DNA of 64,000 nucleotides from positions 1,139,001 through 1,203,000 of the forward strand of contig JARHVA010004903.1 in NCBI GenBank assembly GCA_037957365.1, written 5' to 3'. A program made the position numbers and the translations under genes. The DNA comes from Torreya grandis. Taxonomy: Eukaryota > Streptophyta > Pinopsida > Cupressales > Taxaceae. The stretch's first letter is position 1. Each line of letters starts with the position of its first letter. The notes beneath the pieces are model-generated. The model was given only the letters and a program-made list of their open reading frames with translations. It did no database searches and was not told the DNA's origin. Of this stretch, positions 48,183-60,599 are shown in pieces.

Positions 48183-49983
48183 TTTAGCCAAATATTTAAA
48201 CCCAAGAAATGGTTTTCAAGCATCTCACATGTTTGGACGATATGGGATTACCTCTAGGCCTGTGGGTTGTATATAACATAGGTAAACCTATAGGTTAAAG
48301 GGATAGTTCCCTTGATTTATCTCTTGAGATCACACATTTCACAATAAAAATCACTTGAGGAGTGAAAAGGTTAGAATTAAAAAAAAAGTAACCTATAATA
48401 ATTAGGTGATATACCAAAATAGTAGTCCACACACACACACTTGTATATACACTAAGATAGACAGCTACTAAAACTGACCTCAACTCTATGACCTTCTAGC
48501 ATAAGTGTTTATCAAATTATTATGCATAACCAAAGGTGGTTTAAAATAAGGTTTGATAATATAAAATACTAGTCCCTCTCACACTTAAAATACACCTTAA
48601 AAAAAATACACTTTATGAGACTTGATAGAAGAGATGCCACTCACATAATGCATACAATGGAAGAATGAAAGTAAGAAAAAAAATATTCATCACTTATCAT
48701 TAAAATAAACCAATTGAGATACTTAGGAAATATTTTAAAATAATAAATTAAATTCATAAATTTAATCAAATGACAAAACATGGTGCCAAACTAGCAGGGC
48801 TTTGCCATACTAGGTGTCTCCTTTCCACAATTACCAAAATGGCTTGCATTTATAGAGCATAGGAGAAGAGAAGTTCAATATTCACAAAGATAGGTGATAA
48901 GAATAAAAAAATAGTTAAAAATAAATATAATGAGGTTGATAACAAGTCAATAAGTGATCTTGGACAAGTGTCCATCGGAGGTGCATCATTCTCTTTCAAG
49001 GTGGTGTAGATATTCTTCATGGTCTTGCTTGAAACTGTCTTGGTGATGAGAGGTTAACTTGACCATTTAAAACTAATATAAGAGTCTTTGAAACATACTA
49101 AATCTCATGATAATATGGAATATTTATGTTAATATTCCTCCCTAATTGATGGTATCTCTTGAAACATTTGACATTCATTGTTTAGTAACCAATCATTACC
49201 CCTCTAGATCTCACTCTTCATACTTTTCACTAGAATGACTTATAGTTGCTCATGGAAACATGTTGCATAGGTCTTAGGACATATATTGGAATAATATTTT
49301 TCCTATAGTATATTAAATATACCTCTAAAGGTTTAGTATCCTACTTCTCACTCTCAGACTTAGATAGTCACCTTGCCATTCTCACTATCTCACTTAGACT
49401 GCCTGTAGTAATCAACTCAATAAAGAGACTACCATGCAAAACTAAGGTGAAATATGAGTATGAGGGATTGGAAAAAGTTTGTAATAACTTAATGCAATGA
49501 TTTTCATCTATCGATCCCCTTATTAAATTATATAATCACTAAAATCCTACAAGAAAATGATAAATATGTGTGTTTGTATAAGTGATAGTATAACTCACTT
49601 AAGTTTTAAGGAGCCTGGGAGAGTGTTCAACAAGTCAAAATCAACTTCAAATATATTTGACCACCTTTAGATGAAATTCCTTCATGTCTTCACCATCAAG
49701 TTTGAATAAGGGTTTTAGCAAGGTTTTAGGTATCCTGGACTATTAAGGATTGTTCATAAAATCCTTACATCTAACTCCCAAAAAAATTTCACTAAGGGTA
49801 AGATAAGGACTCCCCTCAACTATTCATATCTCCTTGAGCCACCATATAATACCTTTATATAGGTTTGGAAAAAATAAAGTGACCTTTGAGATCTTATAGT
49901 GTATTCTAAGTAGGCTTTTGAAGAAATTAGGCTTGAATGACCAACTTTGTGTTATTTCTTACAAACTAATAGGTCTAATCTAT
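48183..49983 (-). repeat. Long LTR, right copy (cut by the Gypsy element)
   Basis: Pairs with 39932-42985 without the solo-LTR insertion. Similarity stops exactly where TGTACCCAACATC, the LTR start of the next element, begins. This indicates that the next element inserted into this LTR. Confidence 0.75.
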
Positions 49984-50998
49984 TGTACCCAACATCCCCC
50001 TTTTATTCACAAAGAAATGGGGACCCAATTTTTTCATATTTTGGCTTATTTTTTTATCCTTTATTCTATATATTTGTGAAAATTATTGAACAAATTGATC
50101 CTTATTCTTCACACTTAAAAAAATCTACCATGGTATTATGTATTTTATGGACTAACTGTATTAATACCTTTTTGAGAGTTTTTAAACTACATAGATTTTT
50201 GGGACTTAGTTTATTTGGAGAAATTCATTTGGATATTTATTCATTGGGATTTTTATTTGGTCTTATTTATTTAAACATTTCATCTAACAAGTTTAGTTTT
50301 TATTTTTTTGTTTTGAGTTTTCTATCTGCAAGTTTCTTTAGCATTTATTTCTTTCATATTTGTTAATTTGAAATTACATCTTTGAGACTTTTGTTTTGAA
50401 TATATTAGGTCTTTAAGTTTTTTTTCATTTAATATTTTGTCTGAAATAATTTCCTTGAAATGACTTATATTTATTATAAATTGGATTTTCAAACTTTTTT
50501 GTTCAGATATTTTATTTGATGGACTTTTGGGTCTTAGGGTTTTTTTGTTTGGATATTTTGTCTAATGGGTCATAAAATATTTATATATGCTTTGGGATTT
50601 TTTTTAAAACATTTTGTCTGATGGGAATTAGGTCTTTAAGGTTTTTATTTGGGTCTTTTATAAAGTATAGTCTTAAAAAAAAGACTAAATACTCAATTCT
50701 TGAATGCTAAAAGCTTGTTATATTTCGCTGAACAAAGCCAAAATACTTCCTAATAGTTTTATAAAGATACCTTCGAGCTAAAACTAGAAAAATATTTGAA
50801 CTATGCATAAAATACAAAAGAAGTGAATGTTGGGAATTTATAATGCACAAAATATAATTCAATGCTAAAAGCTATATACATGATTTAAAGCCATCAAAGC
50901 CTTCATTAATGAAAAATTAACTTACACTCAAGCTCGATTTCTATCCTACATGATAAAAATCCCTAGTTACCTACAAGAGTACTATGAGTAAACCAATG
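49984..50998 (+). repeat. 5' LTR of the large Gypsy element (at least 1015 bp)
   Basis: Starts TGTACCCAACATCC and aligns with 62929-64000 throughout (for example GGGACTTAGTTTATTT and TTTTGTCTGATGGGAATTAG). T-rich, with internal short repeats around TATTTTGTCTGATGG. It extends past 50998 by an unknown amount but ends before the ORF1 ATG at 51073. The 139-aa ORF at 49947-50366 is an LTR artefact. The five bases TCTAT before it would be the left target duplication. Confidence 0.82.
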
Positions 50999-51072
50999 AC
51001 TAGTAGAAATGAGAATTATTCACAGAGTATGTAGAAAAGATTATAAACACCTCCAATTACATGTAAAGAACA

Positions 51073-54000
51073 ATGGCATCTTCATCCAAGACATTCAGAG
51101 GAGTAGTTACATCATCACCATACTCAATTAAGGACTTGACATAGTTTATGGATACAGTCTTTGATGTCTCCATTTGTGACAATAGGTATGCAAATTATTT
51201 TATATTATGGGATGTTGTCAATTCCATTGATATATTTTTGTTATATGGAAACATCTCTCCCTCGAAGTGACTGTTCATCAAGGATTTACTGGCCATTAAA
51301 AGACAAGGATTACATTTTGCTACTACCAAGCCCGAGTTGATGCCATGTATCAACCTCCTTTATGACTTGTTCTTATTAGGCAAAGTCACAAAATATGCTT
51401 TCCTACATCATATTGGTAACCTAGAGGTCATAACATGTATCATGGGAGCAAATTTCCAAAGGTATTTATCATTACCAACACCAAATGCTTATTTTGAAAA
51501 GTACATATTAGTTTAATTGAATCAAGATAATACATTGAAGATGTTGTCTTAATGGTTCCTTATAAATGAAACAATTAGATTAAAGGGTAAGAATCCTATT
51601 CAAATCAACAAGTTTAGGATGGGAGTGTAGATTGGCATGGTACTAGTCAATAAACTTTATGGTGTGTCCAGTATCCACTTTCTTAATTTGAACGGAATAC
51701 CATTATTTCATATTATGTCAACCAGTGATGCCACGTTCACTTTAGGGGAGATTTTTAGTTTTCATTTGAGAGATAAAGTCATTCACAAAGATAAATGACC
51801 CACTCTAGTGGGCTAATTTTATATAATAACATATCTATTAGATGCCACTATGGGAATAGTCTACAAAGTCCTTGGTGAGCTATGGAGCTTGACCACTAAC
51901 TATATAAAAAACTAAATTTGTGATAAATTGTAGTTTATGAACATTTATTCTTATAATAATAATATGGTGAGAATTGATGAGGATGTTTATCCTTAAATTT
52001 TGGAAATAATCCATGGTTTACCAATGCCCAGAGTTGGAGCCAGCATTGTGAAGATGCCATATACAAGAGGTGACTATTTTCTATATCTTGATTACAATAT
52101 TTTCATGATTTGGGGATACAAGGATCATAACTTATGTCTTATAATATATGTAATTAACAATTTTTTTGAGCAATAAATTGATTTACAATTATAGTGGAGC
52201 ATAGAGGAGGACCTAACTAGGGAAAATAAAAGAACATTCTTTGACCATCATGTGGTCATTAGTAGGATGGTTTATATAATGAGGAACCACTATCGTGATG
52301 TGGGTGGAAAGAGGAAGATATATCATTTTCCCATAGTCCCACATAGGGATTGAGATCCTCATGGAGAATCTAAAAGCACATCCAAGGCCTTAACATCTCC
52401 TATAATCACATCCATTATCCTTATGAGTTATTATTTATGAATGCAAAAAATTATAAAGAGGTCTTAGAGAGATCAAGAGTTATTGGCTTGAAAGAATACC
52501 ACTTGATGGTGATCCAATAGGAACCCTCAATATTTGTGAGGGAATTAGATGGTAGGATGCCAGTTTATGTAGGGTGGACACACTCAAACTTTTGGAAGGG
52601 CTAGTCCACAAAGAAATCAAAGGAGTATGGAGGTCCATCACAGGGACTCCATTTCAAGTTGAGGGATATTAAAAAGGAACCTGGGGTGAGTGAAACTAAA
52701 TCCAAGGGAGCTCTCAGAGCCCTTATCAATCTAGATTCATCTGATAAATAAGAGTAATAACTAGAACAACCAACTAATAGTATAATTCATATGCCTATAG
52801 CTACTTCCCAAGAACAAGATTCTACATCTTTAGGGGTAGACATAGATGAATCAATAGTCTTATATTAACAACCCTCCTCCTCACTATTTTTTAGAATATG
52901 AAGCCTAAGACTCCCACAAGTAGTCCTATAGTAGACCAACCTCAAATATTTCCTAAAGTGCCCCAATAAGTAGAAGTTGTAGGGGAATAAGAAGATGATT
53001 TTGATGAAGAAAGAAAGTTGGAAAAAGATAAGGCTTTGAGCCTTGAAGCTAACAAAGGGAAAGAACCAACTATGGAGGACACCATAGGTACTTAGGTTTT
53101 TGAGACCACTTCCCTTTTCTCTACTTCTATTCCCATTTTTGATTATGTATCTATATCCATTATTTTAAAAACTCCAAAGGTGGAAATTGTAACTTCCATC
53201 TCTAATGATCTATTCACTAGTTACCCTTTATTTCATTTCCCCTTACTCACCCTAAAGGTTGAGAATGATGTTTATACTACTGCTCCATCCACCACCACCA
53301 TTGATCCATTTTCCACACCCATGACATCCACCTCCAACATGACTACCTAAAATATTCCTTTTGGTACTACCACTTTTAGATCAATGAAAAGGAAGAAGAG
53401 GGAATCTAGGAAGGTGGAAACAACTATGGCCACACCTCAGCTCCATGTCCAATCCACCCAAATCACACTCATGGTATCTACCAATCCATCTTAGGAGATG
53501 ATTATCACTAATTTAGGCAAGGGTAAAAAGGAGAAGACACAAATGGTCAGAGTTCATCCACTCCCTAGTTTGGAGGATTGGATTGGTCTAAGATTATCTA
53601 GCCTTCCTTCCCTGACACTATTGTCAAAGCAGCCAAGAAGTAGCATATAGCTAAAGAGTCTAAAGAAGAGGTTTTAGTCATAACATGAAAGGAAATAGAC
53701 ATTATTTAATTGATAATTATTCCATGGGTGGTAGACTGAAGGGCCAAGACATCACAAATGCCTAGTTTCAAAGTTACTAAGATCCTCTATATAACAAATT
53801 TATTTGATAATCCATCTGGAAGCATTCAAAGGGTGAGGAAGAGGAAGGTGGAAGATGATTCAATTTGGGAATCAATTTTTGAGGAGAGGCAAGAGGTATT
53901 CTCTTTGATAAAGAGGAAGAATAGGAAATCCCCCTATATTGAATATTTTAGATATCTTCCTAAGGCACAAAAGGATGCCATGGTGGTAATCCATGAAGGT

Positions 54001-54860
54001 ACAAAGATGGCCAAACAAGAATTAGAGGCTAAGCTAGAACAATTGAAAAAATAATAGAAAATTATGCACATACTAGCTAGTATTGAAGCTGAGGTTCAAG
54101 AAGCTTGAAATGTTATAATTTTTTAGAAGTGTTAGAATTCATGTGGGTTGAATTCACCCCACATGTCACTAAAACTCATGAATTATTTAATTATTTGAAG
54201 GCTTATGGGAATAAATTTAAAATTTTTATTGTTTATACAAGCAATAAGGCTTATAGCCACTTAGACCTCATGACACCACTAGAGACATCCAATGCCCTAG
54301 ACCTGGTGGTCATCAGGATGGAATAGGCTAGGGAATAGTTGATAATGGCTAGGGAATTATTCCACAAGTACCAAGAACATGAGACACCGGTTCTTCAAAT
54401 TATGAATGATTTGAAATTATCTAAGGTAAAAGACACAACAAGAAACTTGATCAGTAATATCAACTTTGATCAACTCATTTAGGAGGCCTCAAATAAATTC
54501 AAGTAAAGTCTGTAGGGGTTACCATTGGAGGACATAGAGGTTGAATTAATTTTTGTCAGAAAGAAGGTCATTGAAGTTGATATCTTCAAGATCAACTTCT
54601 AGGTGACCAAAATAAAGCATGCAAAGATCCTGGGCCAAGTCAATAGAGTACATAAACCACCTCTATTAAATTTAGAGATTGTTTGGCAGTAGAATGACAT
54701 TTCCCATAAGTGTTGGCAAGAGCTAAAAGTGAAGAAGAAGTAAACTCAAGTTTCTAATTATAGTTCAACATCAATGGTAGTAGTTTCCAAGTCAACTATG
54801 ATAGCCACAATTCTAACTAAGGTCCATGTAGTTATTCAAACATCAACACAGTGTTGAAAG
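51073..54860 (+). pseudogene. Large unrecognised ORF1 upstream of gag
   Basis: From ATG 51073 one frame can be read for more than 430 codons with about 15 point stops, nearly all Trp, Gln or Arg type. It gives FRGVVTSSPYSIKDL, YAFLHHIGNLEVITCIMGAN, PTPNAYFEKYI, GLPMPRVGASIVKMPYTRGD and YFLYLDYNIFMIWGYKDHN. A Ser/Thr/Pro-rich, low-complexity part follows (about 52350-53750). Then comes a basic and coiled-coil-like C-terminal half in an open frame at 53758-54054 (SIQRVRKRKVEDDSIWESIF, then KMAKQELEAKLEQLKK) and 54105-54326. I do not recognise a domain. Ogre-type elements are known to have an ORF1 in this place; whether this is homologous needs a search. Confidence 0.65.
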
Positions 54861-56028
54861 GCTAAGATTTATTGCATGAACATTTTTGTAGTGAAACATA
54901 TATTTTATATATTTGTGGTTTTATTATAATTTTTAACCATTATTGTAAAGTTTCATAATTCATATTTTTGCACATGCACATGTTACATTATTTTTTTAAA
55001 AGGCTAACTTAGACTATTTAACAACTGTAAGAAAAACTCTATATAGTTTTGACCACAATTAGAACTCAGGTTATAACTATGACATGTAATGAATTTTTCA
55101 TGAACTTGGAGGATGAGGTGACCCCTTTCCCAAGTCTATTTAAATAATTATAATCCACAATTTGGATTTGGCAAATGATTTTTAATATATAGGAGCAAAT
55201 TAATTTTAGTTGTCCACTCATGTGTTTTTGTATTTTATTTTCACTATTCATGTAATCAATTTTGCTTATTTGGTTGTATTAGTAAATAATACTTAGTGTG
55301 CAAAATCTATGAATGGGTTATTGATTGCCTTTATTAATATGCTAATCTTAGATGTGTAATAACCATTGAATGATTAGTAAATACATTGATTATTGATAGT
55401 TAAGTTGATTGATTTATAATTCTTAAGTGTGTAGAAGTGCTTTCATTTGATATAGTTTTTAATATGTGAAACAAATACCTCAAATACCTCACTAAGCATG
55501 AGCCATAATCTCCTGATTATGAGTGTGTAATAGCTACCCTAAAAGGAGCAACCTTTGAATGAGGCCTATGAGTTTCCTATATCAATATTCCCCTAAATTA
55601 CTTAACCATGTCTGACTATGTGTGTGAAATAAATACTAGTAATAAGAATAGCTTTTTAAATCACTTATCCACTTAGAAACCATCTAGGGGAGTGATTTTT
55701 GAAGACCACATAGACTTTATTTTCTGCCTTACCCTTCCCTCCTTTTTAAGTTTATTTTTAGACTTACCCCCTCTATATTAAGTAACCACCCATCCAACTC
55801 ATATATATTTTTACTTCCTTTTTAAGAGACCACCCCTCCATCCAAAAACCTTATATGCAACCTGCATGCCCTACCTATTATTCCATCAATTACTTGTTAA
55901 GATTGTATACCTGTAACTTATGCCCAATAGTGGAGTTCATCTCCATTGAGATCCTAAAATGTTAAAGGCTACCTCATTATGAGATTGGTGTGGTTAAAAC
56001 CCTCATCAACATCTCTTCATGGTGATAG
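54861..56028. other. Spacer between ORF1 and gag
   Basis: AT-rich, non-coding. Contains short direct repeats around GTGTGTAATAACC/AGTAAATA phrases. No promoter or splice signal can be called with confidence. Confidence 0.4.
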
Positions 56029-57720
56029 AAAGAGGGTGAGTACCTTAGATAAAATAGGTTAGTTTCTACATAGATTTGCATTTGAGTTAACTAAGAGAGT
56101 GACTAGATCTAATTCTTAGGATGGTCTTTTAGCCTCACCCTTGTCAAATCAAAGGAGACCTAGAATTGTACCAACTATCCCTAATAGACCTAAGACCCCT
56201 TCTCTAGTAAGGAATCATTTACCTATTAATCATCTAATGGATCAACCACCCTATTTAGTTGGATCTTCTATTTCTACCTAAGGAGATGTTCATGATTTAC
56301 CTAAGAATCCTAAGAAGTACCTACCATCATTTTCTCCTTTAGGAACAAGGACATTAGAGGAACCTATTAAATATTTTAGAACTACTTTGAGATTAATGAA
56401 TTTTATCAATGAGAATGTTTCCTATAGGTTATTCAATTTTACACTAATGGATGTTATTTATGATTGGTATTTAAATCTAATGGAAAATTCCATCACTTCT
56501 TGGGATGCATGTCTAGCAAATTTTATTAAATAATTTGGATAGGTCACCAGTCCTAGTTTGATATATCAGCACTTCACCAACATGAAGAGGGAGCCTAATG
56601 AGCTAATTTATGATTTTAATACAACGTTTTAAAATATGTACACATGGTGAAGTCCAAGGTATAAACCAAAATCATCATTAGTGTTGGAAATGTACAAGAA
56701 TGCTCTAAACCCAATTACTACTGTATTCTTAAGAAGGGTAGCTACTACCAATAAATTAGCATTAGAATATGAAGAGGCCATCAACATTAATAGGTAGTTT
56801 AATCCCAACATTAAATTTAGTCCCACATGTAAAGTACAATTTTCTTGCATTTAATCATAACCAACTATACACACTACCTTCTCTAACACAACAACACCCC
56901 CAAATTATAGTTTCTTGAAAAAACATGCACAAAGCACTGGTTACCAATAGAATCAACCATTAAACATATATTTTATTATTATTCTAAATGGTACTGACTC
57001 TACAAAGGTAAAGTTGGATTCTATTCAGAAGATGGTTTAAAAGCTGAGTAATGATTTCTTAGGCATACAAAGAAAGATGATTAATGAAAATTCCCTAAGT
57101 GGAAATTAAAATTATATATTTCAAAGGTACAATAAACCCTTAAATAGGCCTAAAAATAACATGGAGTATCCTAGAAAACTTCTAAAGATAAATATGGTAG
57201 AAACATCTCTACCCAATTAGTGTAGAATTCATAATACTTCTCAGCATGGTGAGATTGATTGCATTGAATTTTTTTAGAATTTGAAATATTTCAAAGGGAA
57301 GTGGTAAGATAGGACTAGATTCATAATCCCCTATAATCCCATTAGGATCCTAGCTCTTCAAAAACTACCATGTTCTTTGGGACTCATGAGTGTCCTTTTT
57401 AAAGCAAAAATAACAACATACCAAAGGACAACATAAATGAGGTTCACACTTTCCAGTACTTTAAAAGAGGTGGGTACAATATAAGGAATAAACAACCATT
57501 TATAACATCTATTCCTCTAAATAACACAATAATTCCATCGAATCCTAAATCTGACAACAATCCACCTCCCCCAAGAGGGAATGATCAACCTCAAAACAAG
57601 GAAGAATAGATAAAAGGAGGATATAACATTATTGAAGACATGAATAAAATCAAAGAAAATATTAATCTTCATGAGTTAGCTTAGATCACTAAATAAAAGG
57701 AGCTTTTATGGAAGTCTATC
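56029..57720 (+). pseudogene. gag of the large Gypsy element
   Basis: The frame with ATG 56237 reads PKKYLPSFSPLGTRTLEE, then VSYRLFNFTLMDVIYDWYLN, SWDACLANF, YQHFTNMKREPNELIYDF and SSLVLEMYKNALNP, the usual plant Gypsy gag core (A..WY..L....I.SW..L...F, then KQ...E....F). An Asn/Pro-rich linker follows to 57600. No zinc knuckle could be read. Stops are Gln/Trp type. Gag is in a different frame from pol. Confidence 0.82.
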
Positions 57721-57735
57721 ATTAGGAAAACCCCT

Positions 57736-57972
57736 ATGGAAAGAACCAAAGCATCCACAAATAAAACAAAAGCTATTGACGCTAATGTCATCTATAAAAG
57801 TAAGCCAGAAGTTCCATGCTTTTTGTTGACTATCAGAGCATTTGGTAAAAATATTCATAACTATTTAGTTGATTTTGAATCCTCAACAACTATTATGCCT
57901 ACTTATATATGTCAAAATCTTGGTCCTACTCAAGTCCTTCAAAGAGAAAAGTTTCACAACTGGATAAAATAG
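57736..57972 (+). pseudogene. Protease of the large Gypsy element
   Basis: Open frame of 78 codons. VPCFLLTIRAFGKNIHNYLV is followed by DFESSTTIMPTYICQNLG, which fits the retroelement protease strand-turn-strand around D-x-G-A-S. The catalytic Asp codon is at 57871, and Gly of the active triad is changed to Glu (one G-to-A change), so it would be inactive. It is in frame with the RNase H and RT that follow. Confidence 0.78.
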
Positions 57973-58332
57973 TGGTACTAGTAGTTGGATAATTGAATAA
58001 TATAGTATTCAAGTAGCATCTAAACCATGGTCTAGATGACCATTGATATCCTCATAATGGACATACCCAAATGCTATAGACTGTTGCTAAGTAAGGACTA
58101 GTTTAAAACTTTCAATGGATATCTTTCTACAAACTTTTCTCACATTTGGATACCATGGGGATGCATTACAAATCAAATATCGATCGATAGGGAACTAAGG
58201 ATGAAGTATCCTATTAAAAATTATAACATCTATAATGAAGAGGTAAATTAAAAATATCCTAACCTTGGTATTTACACATTCACTATGCAAAATCAAGTAA
58301 AAGAGCTAGAGTCTAAAGGTCCCAATCAACTA

Positions 58333-58692
58333 TGGACCTTACACTTTAATGGTGCTAGATAGAATCAAGGATTAGGAATAGGTATTAAACTGATTGATCC
58401 ATAGGGGAGAAAATTATTAGCAGCATATAGATTAAAATTCCCATGCACTAACAATAGGGTTGAGTATGAAGCTTTAATTTTGAGATTACAATTTGCACTC
58501 AAGAACAATGTGAAGCAGGTGCTAGTATTTGGTGACTCAGAGCTGGTAGTCAACCAAGTCAAAAATAAATATTAGTGAAAGATATCTTATTTAAGAAGAT
58601 ACAAACACATAACATGGGACTTGATTAATATATTTGAATCTTTCAACATAGTATCCATTCCTAGAGAGTAGAATCACATTGTATATTCACTA
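58333..58692 (+). pseudogene. Second RNase H (plant/archaeal type) located before RT
   Basis: WTLHFNGAR, a stop, then QGLGIGIKLIDP, LAAYRLKFPCTNNRVEYEAL, LRLQFALKNNVKQVLVFGDS, ELVVNQVKNKY and finally IPRE, a stop, NHIVYSL. This is the RNase H fold of the RVT_3 type: F-D-G-A (Asp changed to Asn here), N.-EYEA (Glu kept), V.-GDS.LVV.Q (Asp kept), and RE.N..AD.L (last Asp changed to Tyr). It is in the same frame as protease upstream and RT downstream. In the Tat-lineage elements I know, this domain follows RT and RH. Confidence 0.85.
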
Positions 58693-59099
58693 CCTACTAC
58701 TACTATTACTAATTTGGAGCCTCTCTAAGAATCTAAGGTAAAGTGATTCTCTATTGAATTAGTGCTTTGTCCTTTAATTCCTAATAATATATAAAATTTC
58801 CAAGTCTTTGATGATGATCAACATATCATTTAGTTTCTAACTAATTTATGGGAAATTGAGTCCCAAATCATCAACGATAAGGAAGCTAATCATCTCTGTC
58901 AAGAGGAGTCTGACAAGGAAAGTATTATCCATCTCAAAGAGAATAATATTCTAGATGGGTTGGTCTCCTTAGAAAGACCATTTGACATGAATCCTCAAGC
59001 TCAGTATCTTAGATAGTCTAAGGTCAATTAATCTAAATTCAAAAGGGAAAATTTAGGAGATGAACATAGTCTACACTATGTTAATATTAACCTCAGTTG

Positions 59100-60050
59100 T
59101 ACCTCAGAGGAAAGACAATGAGTGAATAATTTAATCATTCGATATAGAGATGTCATGGTTTGGAATAATGAAGACTTGAAGGTTTATGATCCTCATGTCA
59201 TCACCCATATAATTCTTTTAAAACTAGACCATAAGCTATTCAGATAGAGGTAGAGACTAGTCTATCCTATCCTAGAGCCTCTCAGTTAAAGAGAAGTGGA
59301 TAAGTTACTAAGTGCAAGAATCATCTTCCCAATTAGACATTCTACCTATGTGGCCAATTTAGTTCTAATTAGAAAGAATAATAGTGAGATAAAATCATGT
59401 GTTGATTTTAGGAGCTTAAATAAGGCTTTTAAAAAGGACAACTATCCCTTGCCCTCCTTGGATGAGGTGATACAGATATTACGTGGTTCTGAAATGATAT
59501 CCTTTTTAGATGGATTTTTAGGCTATAATCAAGTACTGATATAATTAGAGGATAAGATGAATACTATGTTTACTATGAAGTGGGGAAATTATGTTTATAT
59601 GAAGATGCCATTTGGCCTAATAAACATAGGAACCACCTTTCATCATGCCATGGACCATGCATTCAAAGGATTAATAGGCAAATGCATAATCATATATATG
59701 GATAATCTTAATGTGTTTTCAAAGAATAGGAATTACCACATAAGCCACCTTTAATCCATATTCAAAATATAAAAAATCTTTGGTATCTCACTAAACTCAA
59801 ATAAGAGTATATTTAGAGTGGCTGAAGGCAAGCTCTTGGGACACATCATTACCAAAGATGGGATCATCATTGATCTAGATAGGATTCAAATAATTTACAA
59901 TATTGCACCACCAAATAGTAAGAAGGAACTAAAATCATTATTTGGGAAGATTAAATTCATAAGGAAGTTCATCTTAGGATTTGCAAATATTTTTAGGCCA
60001 TTAAATGAAACGCTCAAACAAGATGCTAAAATAGAATGGACAACTGAGGC
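59100..60050 (+). pseudogene. Reverse transcriptase of the large Gypsy element
   Basis: VDKLLSARIIFPIRHSTYVA, LVLIRKNNSEIKSCVDFRSL, NKAFKKDNYPLPSLDEVIQ and MISFLDGFLGYNQVLI give the fingers and palm. MPFGLINIGTTFHHAMDHAF leads to the active site IIIYMDNLNVFSKN (59695-59706), where YMDD reads YMDN (one G-to-A change). LLGHIITKDGIIIDLDRIQ and GKIKFIRKFILGFANIFRPL give the thumb. Open blocks at 59296-59544, 59557-59754 and 59818-60054 are all in one frame. Confidence 0.92.
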
Positions 60051-60054
60051 TTGA

Positions 60055-60480
60055 AAGTCTTTTCAAGACATTAAAGATGTAATATCTTAGGCCCCAATGC
60101 TAATTAGTCCAAATTTCATGAAGGATTTTTACTCGTACTCATTTGATTCATAACATATAATTAATGTTATTATAACACATAATAAAGATGAGATTGAGCA
60201 CATAATTGCATTTATGAGCACAAATCTAAAAGATACATAACTCATGTAATCCATGATTGATAAACAAATATTTTATCTTGTCAAAGTAGTGAAGAAATTT
60301 TGACACTAAATCTTGAGGAATAAAACCATTGCCATTATATCTGATCCTACTATCAATCTCAACTTATCATAAAATGAATTATGAGAATGCAGAGGCAACT
60401 AGATGGTAAAGATGTAGGAATTTGACATATAAATCAAGCCTATGAAGATCATTTAGGGTCAATGCATTGTTCAACTCATG
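60055..60480 (+). pseudogene. First (RT-linked) RNase H of the large Gypsy element
   Basis: KSFQDIKDVI, then APMLISPNFMKDFYSYSFDS, EIEHIIAFMSTNLKDT and IDKQIFYLVKVVKKF, correspond to the RT-connected RNase H (PVL..PD....F.LY.DAS, then IAF.S..L...E..Y...EK...A.V.A). Catalytic residues are eroded. Its presence shows that the RNase H at 58333 is an additional domain and not a misplaced single one. Confidence 0.8.
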
Positions 60481-60599
60481 ACTAAACCTGATCTATGTAT
60501 CATTGTTGAAGAGGTACATGAAGCTCAGGTATCTAAGGGAGAATGGTATACTAATATAATACAATATCTACTTACATGTACTTATTCTCTAAGACTCAA

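Larger units (their letters stand above)
39932..49983 (-). mobile_element. Long-LTR retroelement of unknown family, interrupted at both LTRs
   Basis: Two direct repeats, 39932-about 42985 and 48183-49983, flank about 5.2 kb. Each repeat is about 1.8 kb once a 1.24-kb insertion in the left copy is removed. A PBS-like site (GGCATGATAACA, complement of the initiator tRNA-Met type) at 48167-48178 lies just inside the right copy, so the element runs on the minus strand. The right copy ends at the first base of the next Gypsy element. The true LTR is therefore longer, and its remainder should lie beyond the window. I see no gag-pol; there is only one unrecognised frame. Confidence 0.7.

Noticed and set aside
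39928..49984. CTATT at both ends as target duplication of the long-LTR element
   Set aside because: The right end is where a second element inserted, so it is not the true end of the long LTR. The match is probably chance.
49947..50366. 139-aa plus-strand ORF rich in Phe, Tyr and Leu
   Set aside because: It lies in the LTR of the large Gypsy element. The matching part of the other LTR does not keep the frame open, and its membrane-like composition follows from the T-rich sequence.
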